Source: JBHJGP01 sp050331695
GTDB taxonomy: Bacteria > Pseudomonadota > Alphaproteobacteria > Geminicoccales > Geminicoccaceae
Assembly (NCBI GenBank): GCA_050331695.1
Contig: JBHJGP010000023.1
Span: 1 to 56,421 of the forward strand
Direction: 5' to 3'
DNA: 56,421 bases
In this document: positions 25,026 through 32,869 of the stretch, one piece after another
Layout: each line of letters opens with the position of its first letter
How positions within the stretch are numbered: position 1 is the stretch's first letter
Notes under the pieces: generated by a model
Database searches by the model: none
What the model saw: the letters and a program-made list of their open reading frames with translations, nothing else
Told to the model about the DNA's origin: nothing
Made by a program: the position numbers and the translations under genes

Positions 25026-25944
25026 TCTGAATGGCTGTCTCCACGGCCCGAAGCCCGTCACGGCCGGTCGCCCCACCGGCCGCCGGATCACCCTTCACCG
25101 CCCGCAGGAAGCCATCGATCTCGAGAGCCAGCGTATCTGCGCGCTCGAACTGACGACGTTCCATGCCGATACCCTTGAGGCCTGGGATCGGCATGCCTTG
25201 GCCGCGGCGGGCAATGATCGCCTCGTGCTTTTCAAAGTCGATCGAGACGTAGGACGAGCGCTGGAACAGCCGCATTTTCCTTTCGGGCTTGATGCTCGCC
25301 CGGCTGGCGGTAACGTTGACCACGCAATCGCACTCAAAGCGTAACCTGGCATTGGCGATGTCGTCCTGAGTGCTCAGCACCGGGACACCGACCGCATCGA
25401 TGGAACGAAGCGGCGAGCCGCCGAGAAACATTTGGATGAGATCGATGTCGTGGATCATCAGATCGAGCACGACATTGACGTCGGTCCCGCGCTCCTGAAA
25501 GGCCGTCAGCCGGTGAGACTCGATGAACAAGGGTTCCTCGATGACATCGTTCAGGTGCCGCACCGCAGGATTGAAGCGTTCCAGATGGCCGACATGGAGA
25601 ATCGCGTCTTTATCAGCGGCCAGCGCGACCAGGGCACGCGCCTGCTCGAGGTCAGCGGCAAGCGGCTTTTCGACCAGTAGCGAGATGCCTCGGTCGAGTA
25701 GAAGGCTAGCGACCTTGAAGTGGCTGCTGGTCGGAACGACCACGCTTGCCGCGTCGATTTGGTCCAGTACCGACGTAGCGTCGGTGAGAGCCCTCGTTCC
25801 GACCTCTCGGGCGAGAGCCTCGCCTTTTTCGATATTGCTGTCGATGACGGCAAGAAGATCCGCTTGCGGATGGGCGGCGTATTTCTGGGCATGGTAGCGA
25901 CCGAAATGACCGCAGCCGAACACCGCGACCTTGAGGTTGGCCAC
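24994..25944 (-). CDS. Gfo/Idh/MocA-family NAD(P)-dependent oxidoreductase
   Basis: 316-residue two-domain dehydrogenase. Rossmann fold at the start (LKVAVFGCGHFGRYHAQKY), the family Lys in VEKPLA (EKP, about 94), and HVGHLERFNPAV, which resembles sugar-dehydrogenase members near 120-131. Start set at GTG 25944, because a run of GGAGGAGGAGGAGGG lies just before it; an upstream TTG would put that run inside the gene. Gene lies after the GGDEF/EAL gene on the same strand, 54 bases away. Substrate is likely a nucleotide sugar or inositol-like compound; not resolved. Confidence 0.85.
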   Translation of the reverse strand: MANLKVAVFGCGHFGRYHAQKYAAHPQADLLAVIDSNIEKGEALAREVGTRALTDATSVLDQIDAASVVVPTSSHFKVASLLLDRGISLLVEKPLAADLEQARALVALAADKDAILHVGHLERFNPAVRHLNDVIEEPLFIESHRLTAFQERGTDVNVVLDLMIHDIDLIQMFLGGSPLRSIDAVGVPVLSTQDDIANARLRFECDCVVNVTASRASIKPERKMRLFQRSSYVSIDFEKHEAIIARRGQGMPIPGLKGIGMERRQFERADTLALEIDGFLRAVKGDPAAGGATGRDGLRAVETAIQITNGLQRPQT

Positions 25945-25998
25945 TTCCCTCCTCCTCCTCCGCTCTTCATTTGCCGGCAAAGAAGCGCTTTCGGCGCC

Positions 25999-27819
25999 TC
26001 AGGGCAAGTTCGGAAACGTTCCATCCAGTACGCCCGTCGGCGCGTCGATCGGCAGGGGCTCGCCGAAGCGATATCCCTGCATCTCGTCGCATCCCCACGC
26101 CACCATAGCGGCCGCTTGAGCTTCCGTCTCGACTGCCGTGCAACCAATCCGCAGCCCGTGTCCGTGGGCAATCTCGATGAGACCGCGGACGATCGATGAC
26201 ACCTTCGGATCATCGGGCACGCCATGGATCAGCGCCGGCGACAGTTTGACGCCGTCGATCGACGGATTGTCGAACAGGCCGATATTGGCGCTGAGCTGAT
26301 CGATGCCGCCGACGGTCAAGGAAACACCGGCTCGGCTGAGGTCGTGAACCGCCATCGTCACCGTCCGGTCCACGGGCTTGACCAGCATCGTCGCCGGCAG
26401 ATCGAGCCTCAAGCCGTCGGGCGCAACACCAAGCTCGGCGCAGGCGTCGGTCACCAAAGCAACCAGATCGTGCCCGCGAACAAGGGTTTCCGAAACGTTG
26501 ACCACCATCGCGAGGTCGGGATGGTCGCCGGCCCTGAGTTTGGCCACCACGCCGAGGCAACGCCGGAGCAGCCAGGATGTGACCGGGCCGATCAGTTCGG
26601 AATGTTCGGCAACATCCAGGAATTCAGGAGGCCGAAGCAAGCCACGCGCAGGATGCTGCCAGCGCAAGAGCGCCTCGACGGCGACCAGCCGCCGCGGCTT
26701 GGACGCGACGATAGGCTGAAAATGCAGGACGAATTCGTCTCGCTCCAGCGCCTGGCGAAGCTCCGTCAACAGTTGGTGGCGTTGCTCGACGACGTGATTG
26801 AGCTCGGCCGTGAAGAACTCGGCCCGGGACCTGCCCCGCTCTTTCGCCCTATAAAGAGCCAAGTCCGCCTGCTGCAGCAGATCCGAGATGGCCTCGGCGT
26901 CGTCCGGGAACATGGCGAGGCCGATGCTAGCGCCGATGTGAACGCTGTGGCCGTCGAGTACGAACGGCTCGCGGACCGCGTTGATCAGCTTTTCCGCGAC
27001 CAGAGCGGCACCTGTCGCGTTCGCCACCGATGGCAGCACCAGCGCGAATTCATCGCCTCCAAGCCGGGCGACCGTGTCCTCGGCACGGAGTTGCGAGCGC
27101 AGACGTCCGGCGAGATCCACCAGAAGCCGATCACCGGTCGCGTGCCCGAAGCGATCATTGACCTGCTTGAAGCCATCGAGATCGAGCAGGCCGAAGGCGC
27201 CGGAGCGTTGATCGCGCTTGGCGCGGGCCAGGCCGGTCTCGAGACGGTCGCTCAGAAGTGTGCGATTGGGCAGACCGGTCAGGCTGTCGTGATGCGCCAG
27301 CGAGCGAAAACGGTTCTCGGCCCGCTTCTCGCGGGTCATGTCAACGAGGAGCGCTAGCACGACGGGGCCTTCCGTCCCCTGACCAGCGGACATCTGCCAC
27401 ACGCAATGGACCGAGGATCCGTCGCCGCGCTCCAGATCGTGCTTCATCTGACCGTGGCTTTCCGCGCCGCTCGCGAGAGCGTTCAGGATCTTCGCCAAGC
27501 CGTTGCGCTGTTCGGCCGCGAAAACGGGCAGCTCCAGAACCGACCGGAACAGCACATCGTCATCGCTCAGACCAAGGATCGCCTCGGCCTGCTTCGACCA
27601 TCGGATGATGCGCCCGCCTCGATCGAGCACCACCACGCCAACCGGGTTTGCGAACAGAAGGGGTTCCCAATCGAGCTCGTGCTCGGGGCTCCCGCCCGAC
27701 GCATTGGCCGGGGTTTGGCTCTGTTCGACATGCGGTGACGAGGGTTTGGCGTTCGAGCGTTTCCTTCCGGGGTCTAACGGCGCCCCGGTCGATGGCTGGG
27801 CGGCCTTCGAACTTTTCAA
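25999..27819 (-). CDS. PAS-GGDEF-EAL protein; GGDEF intact, EAL degenerate
   Basis: Cyclic-di-GMP signalling protein of 606 residues with no membrane segment. PAS domain about 50-165. GGDEF domain about 170-330 with intact GGDEF at 254-258 and an intact inhibitory site RAED at 245-248. EAL domain about 345-595 keeps Glu382-Ala-Leu and Asn441. It has lost the metal-binding core: the DD pair is Gly504-Gly505, the middle Glu is Asp473 followed by Pro-Ala instead of Thr-Glu, and the late AEGVE is CTAVE (560-564); Lys525 remains. So it should make c-di-GMP under product inhibition but probably cannot degrade it. A PAS ligand is not evident. Confidence 0.92.
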   Translation of the reverse strand: MKSSKAAQPSTGAPLDPGRKRSNAKPSSPHVEQSQTPANASGGSPEHELDWEPLLFANPVGVVVLDRGGRIIRWSKQAEAILGLSDDDVLFRSVLELPVFAAEQRNGLAKILNALASGAESHGQMKHDLERGDGSSVHCVWQMSAGQGTEGPVVLALLVDMTREKRAENRFRSLAHHDSLTGLPNRTLLSDRLETGLARAKRDQRSGAFGLLDLDGFKQVNDRFGHATGDRLLVDLAGRLRSQLRAEDTVARLGGDEFALVLPSVANATGAALVAEKLINAVREPFVLDGHSVHIGASIGLAMFPDDAEAISDLLQQADLALYRAKERGRSRAEFFTAELNHVVEQRHQLLTELRQALERDEFVLHFQPIVASKPRRLVAVEALLRWQHPARGLLRPPEFLDVAEHSELIGPVTSWLLRRCLGVVAKLRAGDHPDLAMVVNVSETLVRGHDLVALVTDACAELGVAPDGLRLDLPATMLVKPVDRTVTMAVHDLSRAGVSLTVGGIDQLSANIGLFDNPSIDGVKLSPALIHGVPDDPKVSSIVRGLIEIAHGHGLRIGCTAVETEAQAAAMVAWGCDEMQGYRFGEPLPIDAPTGVLDGTFPNLP

Positions 27820-27916
27820 ACGTGTTCACTCACCTGCCCATCAACGGTGCGAAATCTAAACCGAACCTCACGTATGGGGCAAGATCAAAAAATAATGATC
27901 AACCATTCGTTGAGGT

Positions 27917-28972
27917 CTAGCGCCAGGTTCGGCGCAAGAGGTCTAGCCAGTTGCGATGGCAGAGATCGAGAACGAGCGCATCGTCGAAGCCGGCCAGGCG
28001 CATGGCACCCACCAGTTCTTGAACGCCCGCAGCGCTGCCGATGGCCTTCGGCACCCGGCAGCCGTCGAAATCGGAGCCGATGGCAACGCCCCTCTGCCCC
28101 AGAATACCGAGCAGATGCTCGATATGCCGAACAATTGTCTCCAAGGGCAGGTTCGCATCGTCGCGACCCTCCTCGTCGAGCATGCCAACGGCGAAATTGA
28201 CACCGACGACGCCGTCCGTATCGCGGATCGCCCGCAACTGGTCATCGGTCAGATTGCGCGGATGCGGGCAGATAGCGTGGGCGTTGGAATGGGTTGCCAC
28301 CAGCGGCGCTTGTGATAACCGCGCCACGTCCCAGAACCCCTTCTCATTGAGGTGGGACAGATCGACCAAGATGCCCAAACGGTTGCAGGCCTCGATCAGC
28401 GCCTCGCCCGCGCCAGTGAGCCCCGGACCGATATCAGGCGTGCCTGGAAAACGGAAAGGGACGCCATGTCCGAAAATGTTCTGGCGGCTCCAAACGATGC
28501 CCAGCGAACGCAGCCCGGCTCGATAATAGAGTTCAAGCGTGTCGAAACCCGGATCGATCGCCTCGGCGCCCTCGATGTGAAAAATCGCGGCCATGGTGCC
28601 ATTATCGAGGCAGGCGGCGAGCTGATCGGCTGTGGTGACCACCTGGAAACGGCCGTCTGACGTTGTTTCCAGTCGATTAAGGCGGGCCGCCAGCGCCGTG
28701 ACATAGTGCTGGGCTTTGTCTCGTTCGACGGGTCTCGCCGGCGATACCTCGCCTGCCGTGTTGACCGTCCGCTTACCGCCGCCATTGTCGGACGGCGTGA
28801 ACATGGCGAAGAAACCGCCGGCGAAACCGCCTTCGCGAGCTCGGGGCAAGTCGACATGCCCCCGCTCTCCCCGCTCAAAAAAAGACCTTGCCTGCGGATC
28901 GTCATCGCGAAGAAGGCGCAGCAAGGTGTCGTTGTGCCCATCGAACACGGGCACGATATCGGTATCGCTCAT
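27917..28972 (-). CDS. Membrane dipeptidase-type hydrolase (peptidase family M19)
   Basis: Zinc peptidase related to renal dipeptidase, 351 residues and without a signal peptide. Metal ligands line up: DGHND (about 11-15), Glu in HIEGAE (about 131-136), His in DLSHLN and ATHSNA (about 206 and 226), and Asp in GSDFDG (about 298-303). It usually cleaves dipeptides, including D-amino-acid dipeptides, with broad specificity. It lies downstream of ecm on the same strand (93 bases), with a hairpin between, so cotranscription is uncertain. Confidence 0.93.
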   Translation of the reverse strand: MSDTDIVPVFDGHNDTLLRLLRDDDPQARSFFERGERGHVDLPRAREGGFAGGFFAMFTPSDNGGGKRTVNTAGEVSPARPVERDKAQHYVTALAARLNRLETTSDGRFQVVTTADQLAACLDNGTMAAIFHIEGAEAIDPGFDTLELYYRAGLRSLGIVWSRQNIFGHGVPFRFPGTPDIGPGLTGAGEALIEACNRLGILVDLSHLNEKGFWDVARLSQAPLVATHSNAHAICPHPRNLTDDQLRAIRDTDGVVGVNFAVGMLDEEGRDDANLPLETIVRHIEHLLGILGQRGVAIGSDFDGCRVPKAIGSAAGVQELVGAMRLAGFDDALVLDLCHRNWLDLLRRTWR

Positions 28973-29047
28973 AGCTGGAAGCTACACGAGCCGGCACAGC
29001 GCTGCCTATACCTGGAAGGTCGCAGCTACCGACAAAGTCACGTTACG

Positions 29048-29065
29048 GGCGGGCGATGGCCCGCC
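29048..29065 (-). terminator. Hairpin directly after the ecm stop codon
   Basis: GGCGGGC (29048-29054) and GCCCGCC (29059-29065) form a 7-bp GC stem with a 4-base loop, starting right at the end of ecm. There is no T tract, so this is a weak or factor-dependent terminator at best. Confidence 0.4.
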
Positions 29066-31057
29066 TCAGGCGGCGTCGGGCCAGCCTTGATCCGCGATCG
29101 CGGCGATTGTCGCCATGATCGATGCCAGGGCGAAATCCTTGGGCGTGAACACGGCGGCGACGCCCATGGCTTTCAGCCTTCCAACGTCTTCCGGGGGTAT
29201 GATCCCGCCGACGATCAGAGGCACGTCGCCGATCCCAACCTTCTGCATCCGCTCGATGACCTCGTCCACGAGGGCTTCATGGCTGCCGGAGAGAATGGAG
29301 AGACCGATGACGTGCACGCTTTCTTCGAGCGCGGTGTTCACGATCCGTGCGGGCGTCAGGCGGATCCCCTCATAGACCACCTCCATGCCGCAGTCGCGCG
29401 CGGCCACCGCGATCTGCTCGGCGCCGTTGGAATGACCATCCAACCCGGGCTTGCCGACCAGGATCTTGAGCCGCCGGCCGAGGCGCGCCGAGACCGCTTC
29501 GACCTGCTGCCGGACCGGCTCGAGCGCCGAGAGGTCCTGGCCACTCCTGACGCCGGCGACACCGGTCGGCGCCCGATACTCGCCGAAGACCTTGCGCAGA
29601 CAATGGCCCCATTCACCGGTCGTGACGCCGGCCCGGGCACAGTCTATCGAAGGCTCCATGATGTTCCGTTCTTCCCGCGCCGCCCGCTCGAGCTCGGCGA
29701 GCGCGCCTTCGACAGCTTTTTGGTCGCGGGTGGAACGATGCGCCTGCAGCCGCTCGATCTGAGCGGTCTCGGCGGCCGGGTCGGCGCTCATGAAACCGCC
29801 GTCGACGCCCTCCACCAGGGGCGATGGTTCACCGTCCTGGTAGCGGTTGACGCCGACCACGACCTGGCTGCCGTCATTGATGGCCGCGAGCCGCTTGGCA
29901 CTGCTGTCGACCAGACACTGTTTCATGTAGCCATTTTCCACGGCTACCAGAGCACCGCCCATGGCGTCGATGCGGCCGAGCTCATGCCGGGCCTCGGTCT
30001 TGAGCGCGTCGACCTTGGCTTCGATCTCATCCGAGCCGTCGAAAATGTCGCCGAATTCCAGGAGATCGGTCTCGTAGGCGACGATCTGCTGCATCCGCAG
30101 CGACCATTGCTGGTCCCAGGGGCGGGGCAGGCCGAGCGCCTCGTTCCAGGCCGGTAGTTGCACAGCCCGGGCCCGGGCCTTCTTCGACAGGACGACGGCC
30201 AACATTTCCAGCAGAATACGATAGACGTTGTTCTCGGGCTGGGGTTCGGTCAGGCCCAGCGAATTGACCTGCATGCCGTAGCGAAACCGCCGATATTTTT
30301 CGTCCTCGACGCCGTAGCGCTCGCGGCAGATCTCGTCCCACAGCTCGACGAAGGCGCGCATCTTGCACATTTCGGTCACGAACCGGATGCCGGCATTGAC
30401 GAAGAAGCTGATCCGTCCGACCGCCTTCGAAAACGCCTCGCCGGTCAGTTCGCCGCGGACCTGGAGATCGTCGAGCACGGCGATCGCGGTCGCGAGCGCA
30501 AAGGCCAGTTCCTGAACCGGCGTCGCGCCCGCTTCCTGGAGGTGATAGGAGCAGACATTGGTCGGGTTCCACTTCGGCACGTCACGGCAGGTGAAGGTGA
30601 TGACGTCCGTGATCAGCCGCATCGACGGTTTTGGCGGATAGATGTAAGTGCCGCGGGACAGATACTCCTTGATCAGATCATTCTGCACGGTGCCCTGGAG
30701 CTGGGCGCGCTCGACGCCCCTTTCCTCCGCGACGGCGATATAGAGAGCCAGGAGCCAAGGCGCCGTGGCATTGATTGTCATCGAGGTGTTCATGCGGTCG
30801 AGCGGGATCTCGTCCAGCAAGATCCTCATGTCGGCGATGGAGGTCACCGGGACCCCGACTTTGCCGACCTCGCCCTTCGCCAGGCCGTCGTCGCTGTCAT
30901 AACCGGTCTGGGTGGGCAGATCGAAGGCAATGGAAAGACCCGTCTGGCCTCGTTCCAAATTGGTTCGGAAAAGGCGATTGCTGGCCTCGGCGGAGCTATG
31001 GCCCGCATAGGTGCTGAAAAGCCACGGCCGGTCGCGTTCAGGGGCTTGATCCACCAT
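29066..31057 (-). CDS. ecm: Ethylmalonyl-CoA mutase (MeaA-type), cobalamin-dependent
   Basis: Converts (2R)-ethylmalonyl-CoA to (2S)-methylsuccinyl-CoA in the ethylmalonyl-CoA pathway. 663 residues: substrate domain about 10-500 (STYAGHSSAEASNRLFR at the start, then IAFDLPTQTGYDSDD), and a C-terminal B12 domain with the base-on signature LDGHSNG (His is the cobalt ligand), plus LSGSHEALV and VGGIIPPED. The shorter 'STYAGHSSA' opening separates MeaA/Ecm from methylmalonyl-CoA mutases. Start taken as ATG 31057 with AAGG 8 bases upstream. It is transcribed away from ccr-mcd, sharing a control region. Confidence 0.93.
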   Translation of the reverse strand: MVDQAPERDRPWLFSTYAGHSSAEASNRLFRTNLERGQTGLSIAFDLPTQTGYDSDDGLAKGEVGKVGVPVTSIADMRILLDEIPLDRMNTSMTINATAPWLLALYIAVAEERGVERAQLQGTVQNDLIKEYLSRGTYIYPPKPSMRLITDVITFTCRDVPKWNPTNVCSYHLQEAGATPVQELAFALATAIAVLDDLQVRGELTGEAFSKAVGRISFFVNAGIRFVTEMCKMRAFVELWDEICRERYGVEDEKYRRFRYGMQVNSLGLTEPQPENNVYRILLEMLAVVLSKKARARAVQLPAWNEALGLPRPWDQQWSLRMQQIVAYETDLLEFGDIFDGSDEIEAKVDALKTEARHELGRIDAMGGALVAVENGYMKQCLVDSSAKRLAAINDGSQVVVGVNRYQDGEPSPLVEGVDGGFMSADPAAETAQIERLQAHRSTRDQKAVEGALAELERAAREERNIMEPSIDCARAGVTTGEWGHCLRKVFGEYRAPTGVAGVRSGQDLSALEPVRQQVEAVSARLGRRLKILVGKPGLDGHSNGAEQIAVAARDCGMEVVYEGIRLTPARIVNTALEESVHVIGLSILSGSHEALVDEVIERMQKVGIGDVPLIVGGIIPPEDVGRLKAMGVAAVFTPKDFALASIMATIAAIADQGWPDAA

Positions 31058-31206
31058 TGTTAACACCTTTTAGAATTGCCAACACTTAGCTGACGAAGGA
31101 TTAACACGTCGTCACCCGGTATGAGCAAACGATAACACCTCTTGCTGCGGCGCGTCAAAGGTGTTTATGTGTTGACAGTCAACACCTGGGTGCATAGCGT
31201 CACAGT
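31058..31206. promoter_or_regulatory. Divergent ecm/ccr control region with GTGTT half-site array
   Basis: AACAC occurs at 31062-31066, 31081-31085, 31103-31107, 31134-31138 and 31181-31185; GTGTT at 31161-31165 and 31169-31173; one more AACAC follows at 31216-31220 inside the first codons of the fused gene. About 0.3 would be expected by chance. Most are followed by R-A or W-A (GTGTTAAC, GTGTTAAT, GTGTTATC, GTGTTGAC). Possible ecm promoter on the minus strand: TTGCTC, 17 bases, GTTAAT at about 31105-31100, with one half-site over the -10. Possible ccr promoter on the plus strand: TTGACA at 31172-31177, a 17-base spacer and TAGCGT at 31195-31200. Confidence 0.75.
31169..31185. promoter_or_regulatory. 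Perfect 17-bp operator palindrome over the ccr -35 box
   Basis: GTGTTGAC-A-GTCAACAC is perfectly symmetric (8-1-8). The consensus -35 hexamer TTGACA (31172-31177) lies within it, so a protein bound here should block the ccr promoter. The size suits a dimeric Cro-like helix-turn-helix protein, which the next gene encodes at its N-terminus. Confidence 0.8.
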
Positions 31207-32859
31207 ATGACAAGAAACACCGTAGAGAACGTAATCCGCAAGTTCGGGTCCCAGCAGCGGGTCGCCGAATTGCTGGGGATCTGGCAAACCGCCGTCAGCG
31301 GCTGGGTCCGCCGGGGTGCCATCCCGGCGCGCCGCCAGGCCGAACTTTTATCGGTGGCCCGGCGGGAAGGGATTGCGCTCACGCCCCAGGATTTCTTCGC
31401 TGACCTGGCCACACGGACCAAACCCCAGGATCAAGCGCCCTCCGCTCGGCCGGCTTTCGGTCACGGCATGGCGCCACCAATGACCGTCGCAGTCGCAGAA
31501 CGAGTGTCAGGGACCTCCTCAATCGCCGCCATCAGACAAGGGTCTTATCACATGACCGCCAGCCCCACCGTCGCCCTCAAGGATCAGGAACCCGCCAACG
31601 GCCCCTACGATCGGGCCCCGACCAAGGATCTGTACGAGGTGGGCGAGATCCCGCCTTTGGGGCACGTGCCCCGCAACATGTATGCCTGGGTCATAAGGCG
31701 GGAGCGCCATGCTGAGCCCGCCACCGCCATGCAGCAGGAGGTGGTGCCCACGCCCGAGCTGGATAGCCACGACGTCCTCGTTCTGGTGATGGCCGCCGGC
31801 GTCAACTACAATGGTATCTGGGCCGCCCTCGGCAAACCGATCTCGCCCTTGGACGTGCACAAACAGTCCTACCACATCGCCGGCTCCGACGCGTCCGGCA
31901 TCGTTTGGGCGGTCGGTTCCCAGGTCAAGCGCTTCAAGGTCGGCGACGAGGTTGTGGTTCATTGCAACCAGGACGACGGCGACGACGAGGAGTGCAATGG
32001 CGGTGATCCAATGAACTCACCGAGCCAGCGGATCTGGGGTTACGAGACGCCGGACGGCTCTTTCGCCCAGTTCTGCCGGGTCCAGGCGCGCCAGCTCATG
32101 CCGCGGCCGAAGCACCTCACTTGGGAGGAATCCGGCTGCTATGTGCTGACCCACGCCACCGCCTACCGCATGTTGTTCGGCCATCCGCCGCACACGTTGA
32201 AGCCCAGCGACAATGTCCTGGTCTGGGGTGGTGCCGGCGGTCTCGGCTCGATGGCGATCCAGATCATCGCCGCCTCCGGGGCCAATGCGATCGCCGTCAT
32301 CTCCGAGGAGGACAAGCGCGACTTCGTGATGTCGCTCGGCGCCAAGGGTGCGATCAACCGCCGGGACTTCAATTGTTGGGGTCAGCTGCCGGACGTCGAC
32401 GATGCCGAAGGCTACGCCACCTACATGAAAGAGGTCCGGAAATTCGGCAAGGCGATCTGGGAGATCACCGGCAAGGGCAATGATGTCGACATCGTGTTCG
32501 AGCACCCGGGTGAAGCGACCTTCCCGGTCTCGGCCTTCGTCGTGAAACGGGGCGGCATGGTGGTTATCTGCGCCGGCACCACCGGCTACAACCTGACCCT
32601 GGATGCCCGGTTCATGTGGATGCGCCAGAAGCGGATGCAGGGCAGCCATTTCGCCAATCTCAAGCAGGCGAGCCAGGCCAATGCCTTCGTCATCAATCGC
32701 CAGGTCGATCCCTGCATGAGTGAGGTGTTCAGCTGGGCCGACATCCCGAGGGCGCACACAAAGATGATGAACAACCAGCACAAACCCGGCAATATGGCCG
32801 TGTTGGTCACCGCCAAGCGGCCGGGCCTGCGGACGCTCGAAGACTGTCTCGAAGCCTAA
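31207..32859 (+). CDS. ccr: Crotonyl-CoA carboxylase/reductase with N-terminal Cro/YdaS-like HTH domain (fusion)
   Basis: One open frame of 550 residues. Residues about 3-65 form a Cro/YdaS-like HTH (GSQQRVAELLGIWQTAVSGW, then VRRGAIPARR and ALTPQDFF). Residues 66-115 are a linker of low complexity. From Met116 the sequence is a complete 435-residue Ccr, the normal length: KDLYEVGEIPPLGHVPRNMYAW, GVNYNGIWAALGKP, the NADPH loop WGGAGGLGSMA, and FEHPGEATFPVS. Ccr reductively carboxylates crotonyl-CoA to ethylmalonyl-CoA with NADPH and CO2. No stop separates the two parts. Third-position GC falls to about half in codons 95-115, so the linker could be a leader with an internal start at 31552. mcd follows by 10 bases. 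Confidence 0.88.
   Translation: MTRNTVENVIRKFGSQQRVAELLGIWQTAVSGWVRRGAIPARRQAELLSVARREGIALTPQDFFADLATRTKPQDQAPSARPAFGHGMAPPMTVAVAERVSGTSSIAAIRQGSYHMTASPTVALKDQEPANGPYDRAPTKDLYEVGEIPPLGHVPRNMYAWVIRRERHAEPATAMQQEVVPTPELDSHDVLVLVMAAGVNYNGIWAALGKPISPLDVHKQSYHIAGSDASGIVWAVGSQVKRFKVGDEVVVHCNQDDGDDEECNGGDPMNSPSQRIWGYETPDGSFAQFCRVQARQLMPRPKHLTWEESGCYVLTHATAYRMLFGHPPHTLKPSDNVLVWGGAGGLGSMAIQIIAASGANAIAVISEEDKRDFVMSLGAKGAINRRDFNCWGQLPDVDDAEGYATYMKEVRKFGKAIWEITGKGNDVDIVFEHPGEATFPVSAFVVKRGGMVVICAGTTGYNLTLDARFMWMRQKRMQGSHFANLKQASQANAFVINRQVDPCMSEVFSWADIPRAHTKMMNNQHKPGNMAVLVTAKRPGLRTLEDCLEA
31538..31554 (+). promoter_or_regulatory. Possible internal ribosome-binding site and start for Ccr alone
   Basis: AAGGG at 31538-31542 lies 9 bases before ATG 31552, which would yield a Ccr of normal length (435 residues) without the HTH. 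The upstream ATG 31207 has no Shine-Dalgarno, and falls about where transcription from the predicted promoter would start, so the long form would need leaderless initiation. Confidence 0.5.
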
Positions 32860-32869
32860 GTCTCGCCCG

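Noticed and set aside
29066..31057. Methylmalonyl-CoA mutase instead of ethylmalonyl-CoA mutase
   Set aside because: The short N-terminus with STYAGHSSA, and the position next to ccr and mcd, fit MeaA/Ecm; methylmalonyl-CoA mutase chains are longer at the start.
31058..31206. A TTTGCAAA-type site of the PccR/ScfR regulators
   Set aside because: No TTTGCAAA is present; the repeated motif is GTGTT/AACAC.
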